Assembly (NCBI GenBank): GCA_964523015.1
Contig: CAZFXN010000025.1
Span: forward strand, 1-39,289
Source: JAWXBT01 sp964523015
Lineage (GTDB): Bacteria > Bdellovibrionota_C > UBA2361 > J135
Direction of reading: 5' to 3'
DNA: 39,289 nucleotides
The notes beneath the pieces were generated by a model. That model saw nothing but the letters and a program-made list of their open reading frames with translations, had not been told where the DNA came from and did not search any database. Position 1 is the stretch's first letter, and every line of letters starts with the position of its first letter. The translations under genes were made by a program, and so were the position numbers. Of this stretch, positions 1 to 7,514 are shown piece by piece.

Positions 1-46
1 GTTTTAATCTTTATCCTTCTATTTTAATTATTTCCTTAATGATTTC

Positions 47-453
47 ATGGCAGCTACCCGTCCACAGATTCTTATTCCGGCTCGCAAATTTGCATCTTCA
101 CATAAACCGGGAAATTTACGTATGGTGTCCATGAGTCTTACTTAAATTGTCTTATTAAGGTGGATCTTTTACCGATCATTGTGCCACTGGGAATTAATGA
201 GGAGGATCTTTTAAGAATTCTTGATAATGCTCAAGGCCTCTTAATAACTGGAGGTGAAGATATTGTGCCAGCAAGGTATGGAGCTGTGCCGCTTGTAATA
301 AATAATATTGTTGAGAATCAGTTCTGTATTGGAGTGCAGTCTCATCCTGAGATTTTAGTTGAGGAGGGCAATCTCGCTTGGCTGAAACTTTTTGCTGCCT
401 TTGGAGACGCTGCCGGTAAGTTTAATAAAGATTTAATAAATAATAGAAAATGA
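47..453 (+). pseudogene. Class I glutamine amidotransferase (peptidase C26, PuuD-like), broken
   Basis: Remnant of a gamma-glutamyl-GABA hydrolase-type amidotransferase. The ATG at 47 opens a 32-codon piece that stops at 145. The conserved continuation is in another frame: from about 120 that frame reads a HESYLN...LIKVDLLPIIVP segment and then the family motif LLITGGEDIVPARYG. This implies a single frameshift around 105-120. Directly after this, near 290-305, the sequence jumps to the C-terminal motif GVQSHPEI. About 100 residues are therefore missing, including the nucleophile-elbow Cys region. The His-Pro-Glu part of the catalytic triad remains, but the Cys does not, so the protein cannot be an active hydrolase. 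The family assignment is firm on motif order. Whether a short product is still made is unknown. Confidence 0.75.
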
Positions 454-481
454 TATTCTTATCGTGTAGGCTTAATTTATC

Positions 482-736
482 ATGGCAACCGAAATTTTAA
501 AAAACTCTAGTGGGGACACTCCCCCACACGATTCACCGGAGATGATTGCTCTTTTGCAAAAGCTCTCTCTGGATGAGCGAGCCAAACGATTCTTTGATTT
601 ATGGAATTTCGCTCGTGACATGCAGTGGACCGGGATTAAAATGAGAAATCCTAAGATGACGGATGCTGAGGTTACCCAGGAGTTTAAAAGAATAATGTTC
701 GAATTTTATGAGAAGCAGAATAACAACCATGAATGA
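482..736 (+). CDS. Small hypothetical protein coupled to a nucleotidyltransferase gene
   Basis: 84-residue protein with no signal peptide or membrane segment. The middle part (about residues 28-80) is helical and charged, with a RAKRFFDLWNFARDM stretch followed by NPKMTDAEVTQEF. Small proteins of this look often precede nucleotidyltransferase-fold genes in accessory regions. I recognise the arrangement but not an assigned function. Its stop overlaps the next start (ATGAATGA, 729-736), so the two are probably translated together and may form a complex. No strong Shine-Dalgarno sequence is visible. It could be the small partner of a toxin-antitoxin-like pair, but that is inference. Confidence 0.6.
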   Translation: MATEILKNSSGDTPPHDSPEMIALLQKLSLDERAKRFFDLWNFARDMQWTGIKMRNPKMTDAEVTQEFKRIMFEFYEKQNNNHE

Positions 737-1289
737 TGTTTCTTTTGCTATCTGTGATCTTGTTGAGTGTCTGAATCGATACAGTGTAGATTATCTTGTC
801 GGTGGCTCTGTTAGTAGTAGTTTAAATGGAATTTTTCGAACTACTAATGACGTTGATGTGCTACTTGAGAGACCTTTAACTACTTCTTCTGTCTTGCTGA
901 AAGATCTAACTCATAAATTTATAGTCAATGAAGAAGCACTTATAGCTAATCACATTGAACACCGTGCTTATAATATCTTTCATGAGGCATCAGCTTTAAA
1001 GATAGATCTTTTTCCAGGACACACAGAATTCCATGCTCAGCAGCTGACTCGCGCTACACTTGTAAAGCCCCCGTCCTCCCCATGCGCTTTTAAAATAGCA
1101 ACTGCTGAGGATATTGTACTTGCAAAATTATTATGGATAAAAAAATCAGTCTCAGAGAGACAGAACGCTGATATCCAAGGTGTAATAAGACTTAATAAAG
1201 CAACGCTGGATTATGATTACTTAAAACTTTGGGCAGAGAAATTAAACCTAACTCAAAGTCTGGCCAAATTTATAGAGTGTGATCTTTAA
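729..1289 (+). CDS. Nucleotidyltransferase-fold protein (AbiEii/DUF6036-like)
   Basis: 186-residue protein with the minimal nucleotidyltransferase signature: a GGS turn at residues 25-27, then a DVD metal-binding pair at D41/D43, and a later KIDLF acidic strand near residue 98. The same layout occurs in AbiEii-like and other standalone nucleotidyltransferases, several of which belong to toxin-antitoxin or abortive-infection modules. I chose the ATG at 729 over an upstream in-frame start at 708 because it gives the ATGA-type overlap with the preceding small gene and puts GGS at the usual depth. The 3' end overlaps the convergent ATPase gene by 4 bases. Substrate and biological role are unknown. 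Confidence 0.65.
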   Translation: MNDVSFAICDLVECLNRYSVDYLVGGSVSSSLNGIFRTTNDVDVLLERPLTTSSVLLKDLTHKFIVNEEALIANHIEHRAYNIFHEASALKIDLFPGHTEFHAQQLTRATLVKPPSSPCAFKIATAEDIVLAKLLWIKKSVSERQNADIQGVIRLNKATLDYDYLKLWAEKLNLTQSLAKFIECDL

Positions 1290-2425
1290 CAAAATCGACC
1301 ATCCCAAAGATCAGTTAGGAATCTATTTAGCGGCATGATTTTAATTCCATCTACTAGACGTTCCCGCTCATCAAAACTCACCATAATTAAATTCTTAAAT
1401 ACCTCCTCCTCACCAAGCGCCTTTAGTCCTTTAAGATGAGCAGGAGAAATTCGGCGGGCTGATTTTAATTCTATGGCCGTATGCTCTCCTAAAATAAAGT
1501 CAACCTCATAGCCCGATGTTGAACGCCAATAGCTTAGAGGTTCTTCGCTAACATAGTCGACATAGCTAGATAGTTCATGAAAGAGATATGTTTCCAAAGC
1601 TTCCCCAAACTCTGCCGTATCTCGCGAAAGATGTTTGCGGCCCTGTAGAAATCTGACAACACCGACATCGAAGAAATAGTATTTAGAGGTGGCTACCGCC
1701 TTACGTTTTTTTGATTCTCGCCAAGCAGGTAATCGTCTGGCAACTAAGGTATCCTCTAGGACTTGGAAATATTCTCTGACAGTTGTAGGTGCCACCTGAG
1801 CGTCATTTCCAATACTTGTAAAACTAATCTGCTGACTATTACAAAGTGCAGCTACATCAAGAAATCGACTGAACGCTGGCAGGCTACGAATAGCAGTTTC
1901 GATTGCGATTTCTTCTCTTAGGTAAGACGATACATAGTCTTTAAGATCACTCCAGTAGGAACTGGAAAAGAAAATAGATGGAATCAATCCTCTACTCAAA
2001 GCTCTTTCTAAATCAAAATGATCCTTTAATTCACTCATCACTAAGGGATGGAACATCAGGGATCTGGCTCTGCCACCTAAAAGGTTAACTCCCTTTCTTT
2101 TTAATTTACGAGCACTAGATCCGGTGAGCAGAAATTTTATCCCGTTCTCTTCAATCATCAACTGGATTTCATCTAATAGCTCAGGAAGTTTCTGTATCTC
2201 ATCAATGACTATTACTTTGTCCTTAGCAGATAGCTCCCTCCTTATTAGCCCCGGTGATTGACTTAGCGCACGATAAGTCTCTACTTCGAGAAGGTTGTAG
2301 ACTTTATGACCAGCTAATTGGTTTCGAATTAGCCAGGATTTCCCAACTTGCCTCGGGCCAAGCAAGAGGCAGGATTTCTTAGCTAAAATCCGCTCGATAT
2401 CTATAGATCTATTAATATCAGGCAT
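1286..2425 (-). CDS. AAA-type ATPase with C-terminal DUF4143 domain
   Basis: 379-residue soluble protein of the AAA_14/DUF4143 family. Walker A is GPRQVGKS (residues 23-30) and Walker B is VIVIDE (D75/E76), followed by a sensor-like LLTGSSARKL segment near residue 100. The C-terminal part contains a winged-helix-like stretch and then EVDFIL...AIELK near 305-320, which resembles a PD-(D/E)xK nuclease-fold core. The family is abundant on accessory DNA and its cellular role is poorly defined. The gene runs against the nucleotidyltransferase gene and overlaps it by 4 bases. It has a near-consensus promoter embedded in dyad symmetry, and it is bracketed by two diverged copies of the nucleotidyltransferase gene end, which suggests insertion or duplication at this spot. 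Confidence 0.85.
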   Translation of the reverse strand: MPDINRSIDIERILAKKSCLLLGPRQVGKSWLIRNQLAGHKVYNLLEVETYRALSQSPGLIRRELSAKDKVIVIDEIQKLPELLDEIQLMIEENGIKFLLTGSSARKLKRKGVNLLGGRARSLMFHPLVMSELKDHFDLERALSRGLIPSIFFSSSYWSDLKDYVSSYLREEIAIETAIRSLPAFSRFLDVAALCNSQQISFTSIGNDAQVAPTTVREYFQVLEDTLVARRLPAWRESKKRKAVATSKYYFFDVGVVRFLQGRKHLSRDTAEFGEALETYLFHELSSYVDYVSEEPLSYWRSTSGYEVDFILGEHTAIELKSARRISPAHLKGLKALGEEEVFKNLIMVSFDERERLVDGIKIMPLNRFLTDLWDGRFC

Positions 2426-2440
2426 TTATAAATAATTTAT

Positions 2441-2495
2441 AGCGAGTTATTCGCTGTATTACATGTAATTATACGAAACACTCGCTGTTTGTCAA
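2441..2495 (-). promoter_or_regulatory. Promoter and dyad operator of the DUF4143 ATPase gene
   Basis: On the minus strand TTGACA (2495-2490) and TATAAT (2473-2468) are separated by 16 bases, close to a perfect sigma-70 promoter. The -10 hexamer overlaps a perfect 12-bp palindrome, ATTACATGTAAT (2458-2469). The -10 region is also bracketed by the inverted repeat AGCGAGT (2441-2447)/ACTCGCT (2480-2486). Dyads placed like this usually bind a repressor. Which protein binds here is not known. Confidence 0.7.
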
Positions 2496-2530
2496 GTTGA
2501 ATATGCTCACCTACAAGGACTCTTATCCAG

Positions 2531-2575
2531 AACCTAACTCAAAGTTTAGCCAAATATATAGATAGTAATTTGTAG
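2531..2575 (+). pseudogene. Remnant of a second nucleotidyltransferase gene end
   Basis: This 45-base stretch matches the last 15 codons (with stop) of the nucleotidyltransferase gene (1245-1289) at 36 of 45 positions. In frame it reads NLTQSLAKYIDSNL and a stop, against NLTQSLAKFIECDL and a stop in the intact gene. Many differences are conservative, so it looks like the tail of a paralogue, not a recent duplication. The DUF4143 ATPase gene sits exactly between the two tails. Confidence 0.65.
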
Positions 2576-2581
2576 GGGCTA

Positions 2582-4648
2582 TTAACTAGACGCCTCAGTC
2601 ATCTTATAAGCCCAGTAGGCTCCTAGAACTTTCTTAACGTAATTTCTTGTCTCTTTGTAAGTTATGAATTCAATAAACACTTCAGATTGAGTATCTGGAT
2701 ACCGTTTAAGCCAACGATCAACCGCCTCTCCACCAGCATTATATGCGGCAATTACTAAGTGCCAATTTTCCCCATACTTATCTAGCAATCTTTTAAGATG
2801 GTTTGCACCAAGGGCTATATTTATCTCAGGGTTAAATACATTCTCAGGTTTGCCCTCTTTGTATCCAGTAAATCCCTCTAGCTCAGCAGTAAATGGCATA
2901 AGTTGCATTAATCCAACTGCACCAGAATGTGAGATGGCAAGTGGATCATAGGCACTTTCAGTTCGAGTGATCGCCATTAGTAGAAATTTATCTACACCTG
3001 TTCGCTTAGATTCTTTGGTAAATATCTCATCAAAGTTTTTTGGATACAAAATCTCCATTAACGATCCTAAACAGCTTTTTTCTAGGATGGCATAAGTATC
3101 CTCACTAGAGCGGAGCTCTTTAATTCCTTCTGCAGGAGAGCCTATCTCCTTAATAAATTTAGCCCGAGCTCTCACTTGACCGGCGCTTAATGAATCATTC
3201 CGTAATGCAAAAGTTAACTCTTCACGAAGAATATCGCTAACGCCATACTGAGCAAGGGATCTCAGATACTGTTTCTCTTCATTTTCGAGATAAACTTTTC
3301 CACTGCTGCATTTTGAAATTGATGTGCTTTGTGCTTTAGATTTTGTTGGAATCTTAATGTTGGGAGTTGCAATCTTAGCTCCACGCATTAACCAGTAATA
3401 ATAAAGTCGCGGATCGTTTTTAAAAGACGCAGTCGTTGATAATGTTTTTGGGGCGGAAGCATATTTTAGCCAATACTCTAAAGCAACAGAGTCATAGTAA
3501 TTCTCTTTTTTGTCATGCTTTTTTGCCTCAGCTAGAGTTTTTGCAGCATCATTATTTTCCCCATCCCGTAACTGCAACATGCCTAATCTTAAACCAGCCT
3601 GAAATCGGTATTGATGGCCAGTGATCTTTGTTAACATTTCAAAATCCTTTTTGGCTTCATCAAATTTCTGTTGTTCCTCTTTTATCCTAGCCGTCATGTA
3701 GATAGTGTATGGGGATGCCCCAATCTCTTTTAGAAGTTTCTCGACCTCCGGGTAATTATTCTTGTTCCATGATGAGCTGACCTTTTCAACTAGAGCAGCA
3801 ACTCTTACTGGACTTCCTTTTTTAGAAGCTTGATCAAGGAAGTTTTCAAGAGATTTCAAATCTCCAGTGCCCTTTAAGATTTTAAGATTCAGATCAAAGA
3901 GAGATTTATTGTACCCGGCAATTGATTTTGGTTCGGAATGACTTTGCCAGACTGATTTAGCTTCAGAGAGTTTTCTTTGTAAAACTAGAACTCGAACTTC
4001 ATTTAGCCAAAAGGCTGCATTTAAAAGAGTATTTTTATTTGGAAACTCTTTTTTTAAGATCTTATTCTGATACCGGTATGCTTTCTCTCCAGCCATTGAA
4101 ATAGGATACCTAAGTCTTGTATCCTGAAGCGTTCTAACACAGGGAAGATATTTATCCTGACGACACAGGGCTACAGCCAATAGATATGACATCTCAGGTT
4201 TTAGAGTTCTTGACTGTCTATTCGTGATCTCGTTAATTAAAGATAGCTCATTTTTAATATCAAGTTTTTTGTCATCTAAAAGAGAGATCTCAAGATCGAG
4301 TTTTCGGTGATAAAGAGTGGCAAAGGGGGGAAGCGCTCTCTTTTTTAAGTTACTCAAGAGGGATCTCGCTTCAGCGAATTTTTCCTCTTTTATTGCAGCT
4401 TCAACTAGGTATAGATCTGCCCAGTCTTTAAGATCAGGCTCTTTTGAAAGCTTAGCTAGTATTGCCTTCCCGTCGTCAATTTTACCGGTGCTCAAACTTA
4501 ATCGAGCTTTTAATAAGGCTGCGCCAAGAGGTATTTTTTCATATCTTTCGGTAATTTCTGCAAAAGAGGGGGTATGGGATATAAAGACCATTAGACAGGC
4601 AGCTATGGATAAACAGAGAGAGGGAGTTATTCTTAATATTTTCATCAA
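2582..4648 (-). CDS. slt: Soluble lytic murein transglycosylase (Slt70-like)
   Basis: 688-residue exported muramidase that cleaves the MurNAc-GlcNAc bond of peptidoglycan to give 1,6-anhydro ends. An N-terminal signal peptide (hydrophobic residues about 10-30, ending SFAE) is followed by a long alpha-helical, TPR-like superhelix (about 40-520), as in Slt70. The C-terminal SLT domain carries the catalytic Glu in RTESAYDP (E564), GLMQLMP at 579-585 and AAYNAG at 634-639. The length fits the family (E. coli Slt is about 620-645 residues). It is transcribed divergently from prfA across a short gap. No lipobox is visible, so it is probably a soluble periplasmic enzyme. Confidence 0.92.
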   Translation of the reverse strand: MMKILRITPSLCLSIAACLMVFISHTPSFAEITERYEKIPLGAALLKARLSLSTGKIDDGKAILAKLSKEPDLKDWADLYLVEAAIKEEKFAEARSLLSNLKKRALPPFATLYHRKLDLEISLLDDKKLDIKNELSLINEITNRQSRTLKPEMSYLLAVALCRQDKYLPCVRTLQDTRLRYPISMAGEKAYRYQNKILKKEFPNKNTLLNAAFWLNEVRVLVLQRKLSEAKSVWQSHSEPKSIAGYNKSLFDLNLKILKGTGDLKSLENFLDQASKKGSPVRVAALVEKVSSSWNKNNYPEVEKLLKEIGASPYTIYMTARIKEEQQKFDEAKKDFEMLTKITGHQYRFQAGLRLGMLQLRDGENNDAAKTLAEAKKHDKKENYYDSVALEYWLKYASAPKTLSTTASFKNDPRLYYYWLMRGAKIATPNIKIPTKSKAQSTSISKCSSGKVYLENEEKQYLRSLAQYGVSDILREELTFALRNDSLSAGQVRARAKFIKEIGSPAEGIKELRSSEDTYAILEKSCLGSLMEILYPKNFDEIFTKESKRTGVDKFLLMAITRTESAYDPLAISHSGAVGLMQLMPFTAELEGFTGYKEGKPENVFNPEINIALGANHLKRLLDKYGENWHLVIAAYNAGGEAVDRWLKRYPDTQSEVFIEFITYKETRNYVKKVLGAYWAYKMTEASS

Positions 4649-4720
4649 TTCACGCTAGTTGAAACAAATCTTTCTTAAGGATATTGTCAGGAAAATCATT
4701 ATGAATATAGTCCTAAAAGT

Positions 4721-5827
4721 ATGTGGGAAAAATTAAGAGCAGTAGAGGAGAAATATGAGGAGCTTGGACGTCAGCTCTCATCTCCCGAAATCATTAAAGA
4801 TAGAGCTAAGTTTCAAAAGTTCTCAAAAGAGTACAAAGGGCTTAATGAATTAGTTGCCGTTTTTCGTGCCCATAAAAAGGCTAAAGAGGAACTATTAGGC
4901 AGTAAGGATCTATTAAACTCGACAAAAGATGGTGAGATGTTAGAGATGGCCAAAGAGGAGGTCCATCTCCTTGAGCTTGAAATTGATGAGCTTGAAAAGC
5001 AGTTACAGGTCTTACTTCTACCAAAGGATCCAAACGATGATAAAAACGTTGTGCTTGAAATCCGGGCTGGTACTGGAGGTGATGAGGCTTCAATCTTTGT
5101 TGGCGATCTTTATGAGATGTATACTCGGTATGCCGATGGGCAAGGATGGCGAGTTGAAGCGATGAATTTTAGTCCAGGAACTCATGGTGGGTATAAAGAA
5201 GTTATCGCCATGGTTTATGGACACGGCGCATTTAGCCGTCTTAAATATGAACGTGGAGTGCATCGTGTTCAACGTGTTCCTACAACAGAAGCTCAAGGGC
5301 GTATCCACACCTCAACTATTACAGTAGCAGTCTTGCCTGAAGCAGAAGATGTCGAGGTAGATATTCAAGATAAGGAATTAAGGATTGATGTATTTCGAGC
5401 CGGTGGTCCAGGTGGACAGAGTGTTAACACTACTGACTCGGCAGTTAGAATTACCCATTTACCAACTGGTATCGTTGTTTCGATGCAGGATGAAAAATCT
5501 CAAACTAAAAATAAAGCAAAAGCTCTTAAAGTTTTGCAGGCTCGAATTTTAGAAAAGAAACAAGCTGAGGCAGATGCTTCAAGATCTGCCGATCGTAGAA
5601 GTCAGGTTGGTACTGGAGATCGCTCAGAACGTATTCGTACCTATAATTTCCCACAGTCACGAGTTACTGATCATAGAATTGGACTTACTCTTTATAATTT
5701 AGCTGAAGTTGTGGCAGGAGATATTGATCAGGTTATAAATCCTCTAATTGGACACTATCAAGCTTTGGCTCTTAAGGGAGAGGTAGGTACTCCGACTGTC
5801 ATATCTGATGATAATGATGATGACTGA
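4721..5827 (+). CDS. prfA: Peptide chain release factor 1
   Basis: 368-residue class I release factor that recognises UAA and UAG and triggers peptidyl-tRNA hydrolysis on the ribosome. The GGQ catalytic motif lies in GGPGGQSVNTTDSA (GGQ at 231-233). The codon-reading PxT tripeptide is P187-T188-T189, in VQRVPTTEAQGR, so the middle residue is Thr and not the Ala of E. coli. The N-terminal coiled region (1-100) and length are normal. prmC, which encodes the methyltransferase that modifies the GGQ glutamine, starts 3 bases after the stop codon, so the two are almost certainly one operon. Confidence 0.97.
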   Translation: MWEKLRAVEEKYEELGRQLSSPEIIKDRAKFQKFSKEYKGLNELVAVFRAHKKAKEELLGSKDLLNSTKDGEMLEMAKEEVHLLELEIDELEKQLQVLLLPKDPNDDKNVVLEIRAGTGGDEASIFVGDLYEMYTRYADGQGWRVEAMNFSPGTHGGYKEVIAMVYGHGAFSRLKYERGVHRVQRVPTTEAQGRIHTSTITVAVLPEAEDVEVDIQDKELRIDVFRAGGPGGQSVNTTDSAVRITHLPTGIVVSMQDEKSQTKNKAKALKVLQARILEKKQAEADASRSADRRSQVGTGDRSERIRTYNFPQSRVTDHRIGLTLYNLAEVVAGDIDQVINPLIGHYQALALKGEVGTPTVISDDNDDD

Positions 5828-5829
5828 GT

Positions 5830-6732
5830 ATGAACTCAGAGCAAGATCAAAATAACAGTATAGAAGAATTCATAATCGAAGGATCTAAATTTCTGGCTGA
5901 TTTTTCTGAAACAGCTAGATTAGATGCAGAGATCCTTCTCTGTTTTGTTAGGTCATGCAAAAGAGAGAATTTAATAAGAATCAGATCTGAAAAATTAAGT
6001 TCAGATCTGATAATCAAGTATCAACAGTTGCTTGAGCGAAGAAAAAACTTTGAGCCGATAGCATATCTCACCCAAGTTAAAGAGTTTTGGGGCCTAGATT
6101 TTAAGGTTAATCCTTCAGTTTTAATCCCTCGTCCTGAAACAGAAACACTAATTGAACAGGCTTTGAAAACTTTAAGCTTAAAACCTGATCCGATATCTAT
6201 CCTCGATCTAGGGACTGGGTCTGGAGCGATAATAATTTCTTTAGCTCATGAACTTAAAAAAAATAGCAGAGAGTTTTCATGTGTTGCATTAGATAATTCA
6301 TCAGATGCACTAACTGTCGCTAAAGAAAATGCAAAAACTTATACCTTTATTGATCAAATTCATTTTGTAGAAAGTCATTGGTTTAATAATCTTAAAACTT
6401 GCAATCAACAATTTGATCTCATTATTGCTAACCCACCATACATCGCTCTTAATGACACTAGAGTAAGTAAGAGTACGTCATATGAACCAAAATCGGCACT
6501 CTATGCTGGTAACGATGGACTTGATGCTTATCGAGAGATCTTTAAAGATTTACTACCTTATTTAAAAAAGAGCGGAGTTTTTATCTCTGAGATTGGATTT
6601 GATCAAAAAGAAGCTCTTACAACATTAGCTAATCAGTATTTCAAATCTAGTAAAGGTCTCGGTATTACATTTCATAAAGATTTATCCTGGAATGATCGGG
6701 TGATGATGCTTAGTTTTAACTTAGTGCAATAA
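5830..6732 (+). CDS. prmC: Release-factor glutamine methyltransferase
   Basis: 300-residue SAM-dependent enzyme that N5-methylates the glutamine of the GGQ motif in release factors. The SAM-binding motif I is DLGTGSG (126-132), and the catalytic NPPY tetrapeptide is at 201-204. The N-terminal helical domain contains the family signature IPRPETE (99-105). It lies two bases downstream of prfA and depends on that transcript. In many delta-type proteobacteria murA follows directly. Here a minus-strand copper-resistance pair separates them. Confidence 0.96.
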   Translation: MNSEQDQNNSIEEFIIEGSKFLADFSETARLDAEILLCFVRSCKRENLIRIRSEKLSSDLIIKYQQLLERRKNFEPIAYLTQVKEFWGLDFKVNPSVLIPRPETETLIEQALKTLSLKPDPISILDLGTGSGAIIISLAHELKKNSREFSCVALDNSSDALTVAKENAKTYTFIDQIHFVESHWFNNLKTCNQQFDLIIANPPYIALNDTRVSKSTSYEPKSALYAGNDGLDAYREIFKDLLPYLKKSGVFISEIGFDQKEALTTLANQYFKSSKGLGITFHKDLSWNDRVMMLSFNLVQ

Positions 6733-6797
6733 TCCCTGTCCGTTCTCGCATTAATTGCATGACCTCATTTGAAATGATTGGATTTTCTAGAAATTAA

Positions 6798-7514
6798 TTA
6801 AAACATAAACATTAGACCGACAGCAGCGATAAAATCATCGTTATGCTGGCCGGATTGTTTGGCAAGAGAGGATGTTCCGCCAAAGAGACGATCGTAGTGT
6901 AGGTCTATATACGGCGCGAACTTACGGCTAATTTCATAGCGAGTCTGCAGCCCAACCATGCCGTCTGTTACACCTGAGCCGACTTCAAGCTCGGATACGT
7001 CCTGTGCTGACAGGTTGACTTCAAAGTATGGTTTAAGAATAAGTTGCTGAGTCAGTAAAAAATCGTTCTCTTGCCTTAATCTTGCGCTGACATCGCCTTC
7101 GTCACTGATAAAAATATGTGCCTCAGTTTCAAAAAAATAACGAGCTAGGCCATCTATGCCAAAGGCAAGGTAGGTGGTTGAGAGCGGATCCGTGTCATGG
7201 CGTATCCCAATTTGGGTGTCCCAAAATTCAGCTATGTTATGACTGTACAGCACCCAAAATTCGGCGCTTTCAGTTTCATTGTCAAGTATTTCCCCCTCAC
7301 TTTTAAGCCAGAGCTTGTCATAATCACCACCTATCCAACCGTCAAAATCCCAACTGCTAAGAGTGCCTTCACGGCTCTCGCCAACGTCAGCTTCAAGCAT
7401 AAAAGCATGAAAAATTTGTCCACCATGCTCGTTATCAGCAAAGGTTGGATTAATATTGATAACAATTGAAAGCAGTAATAACGATAAGAGTAATGTTGTT
7501 GTCTTAGTGTGCAT
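6798..7514 (-). CDS. copB: Outer-membrane copper resistance protein B
   Basis: 238-residue CopB/PcoB-family protein predicted to sit in the outer membrane as a beta-barrel. It has a signal peptide (cleavage near TFAD), alternating hydrophobic strands, and a C-terminal aromatic ending (GLMFMF), as in outer-membrane barrels. Family hallmarks include WDFDGWIGGDYDKLWLK, EFWD...GIRHD and PYIDLHYDRLFGG. The ATG at 7514 is preceded by a GGGGA Shine-Dalgarno sequence and overlaps the end of copA by 11 bases, so it is translated from the copA transcript. The Met/His-rich N-terminal region seen in some CopB proteins is missing; the metal-binding Met/His tract is in CopA. Confidence 0.88.
   Translation of the reverse strand: MHTKTTTLLLSLLLLSIVININPTFADNEHGGQIFHAFMLEADVGESREGTLSSWDFDGWIGGDYDKLWLKSEGEILDNETESAEFWVLYSHNIAEFWDTQIGIRHDTDPLSTTYLAFGIDGLARYFFETEAHIFISDEGDVSARLRQENDFLLTQQLILKPYFEVNLSAQDVSELEVGSGVTDGMVGLQTRYEISRKFAPYIDLHYDRLFGGTSSLAKQSGQHNDDFIAAVGLMFMF

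Noticed and set aside
3436..3624. 62-codon plus-strand frame inside the transglycosylase gene
   Set aside because: It lies wholly antisense to a well-conserved gene and has no ribosome-binding site or recognisable protein features.
4317..4658. 113-codon plus-strand frame antisense to the slt 5' end
   Set aside because: It mirrors the coding strand of slt, with composition explained by the opposite frame. There is no start signal.
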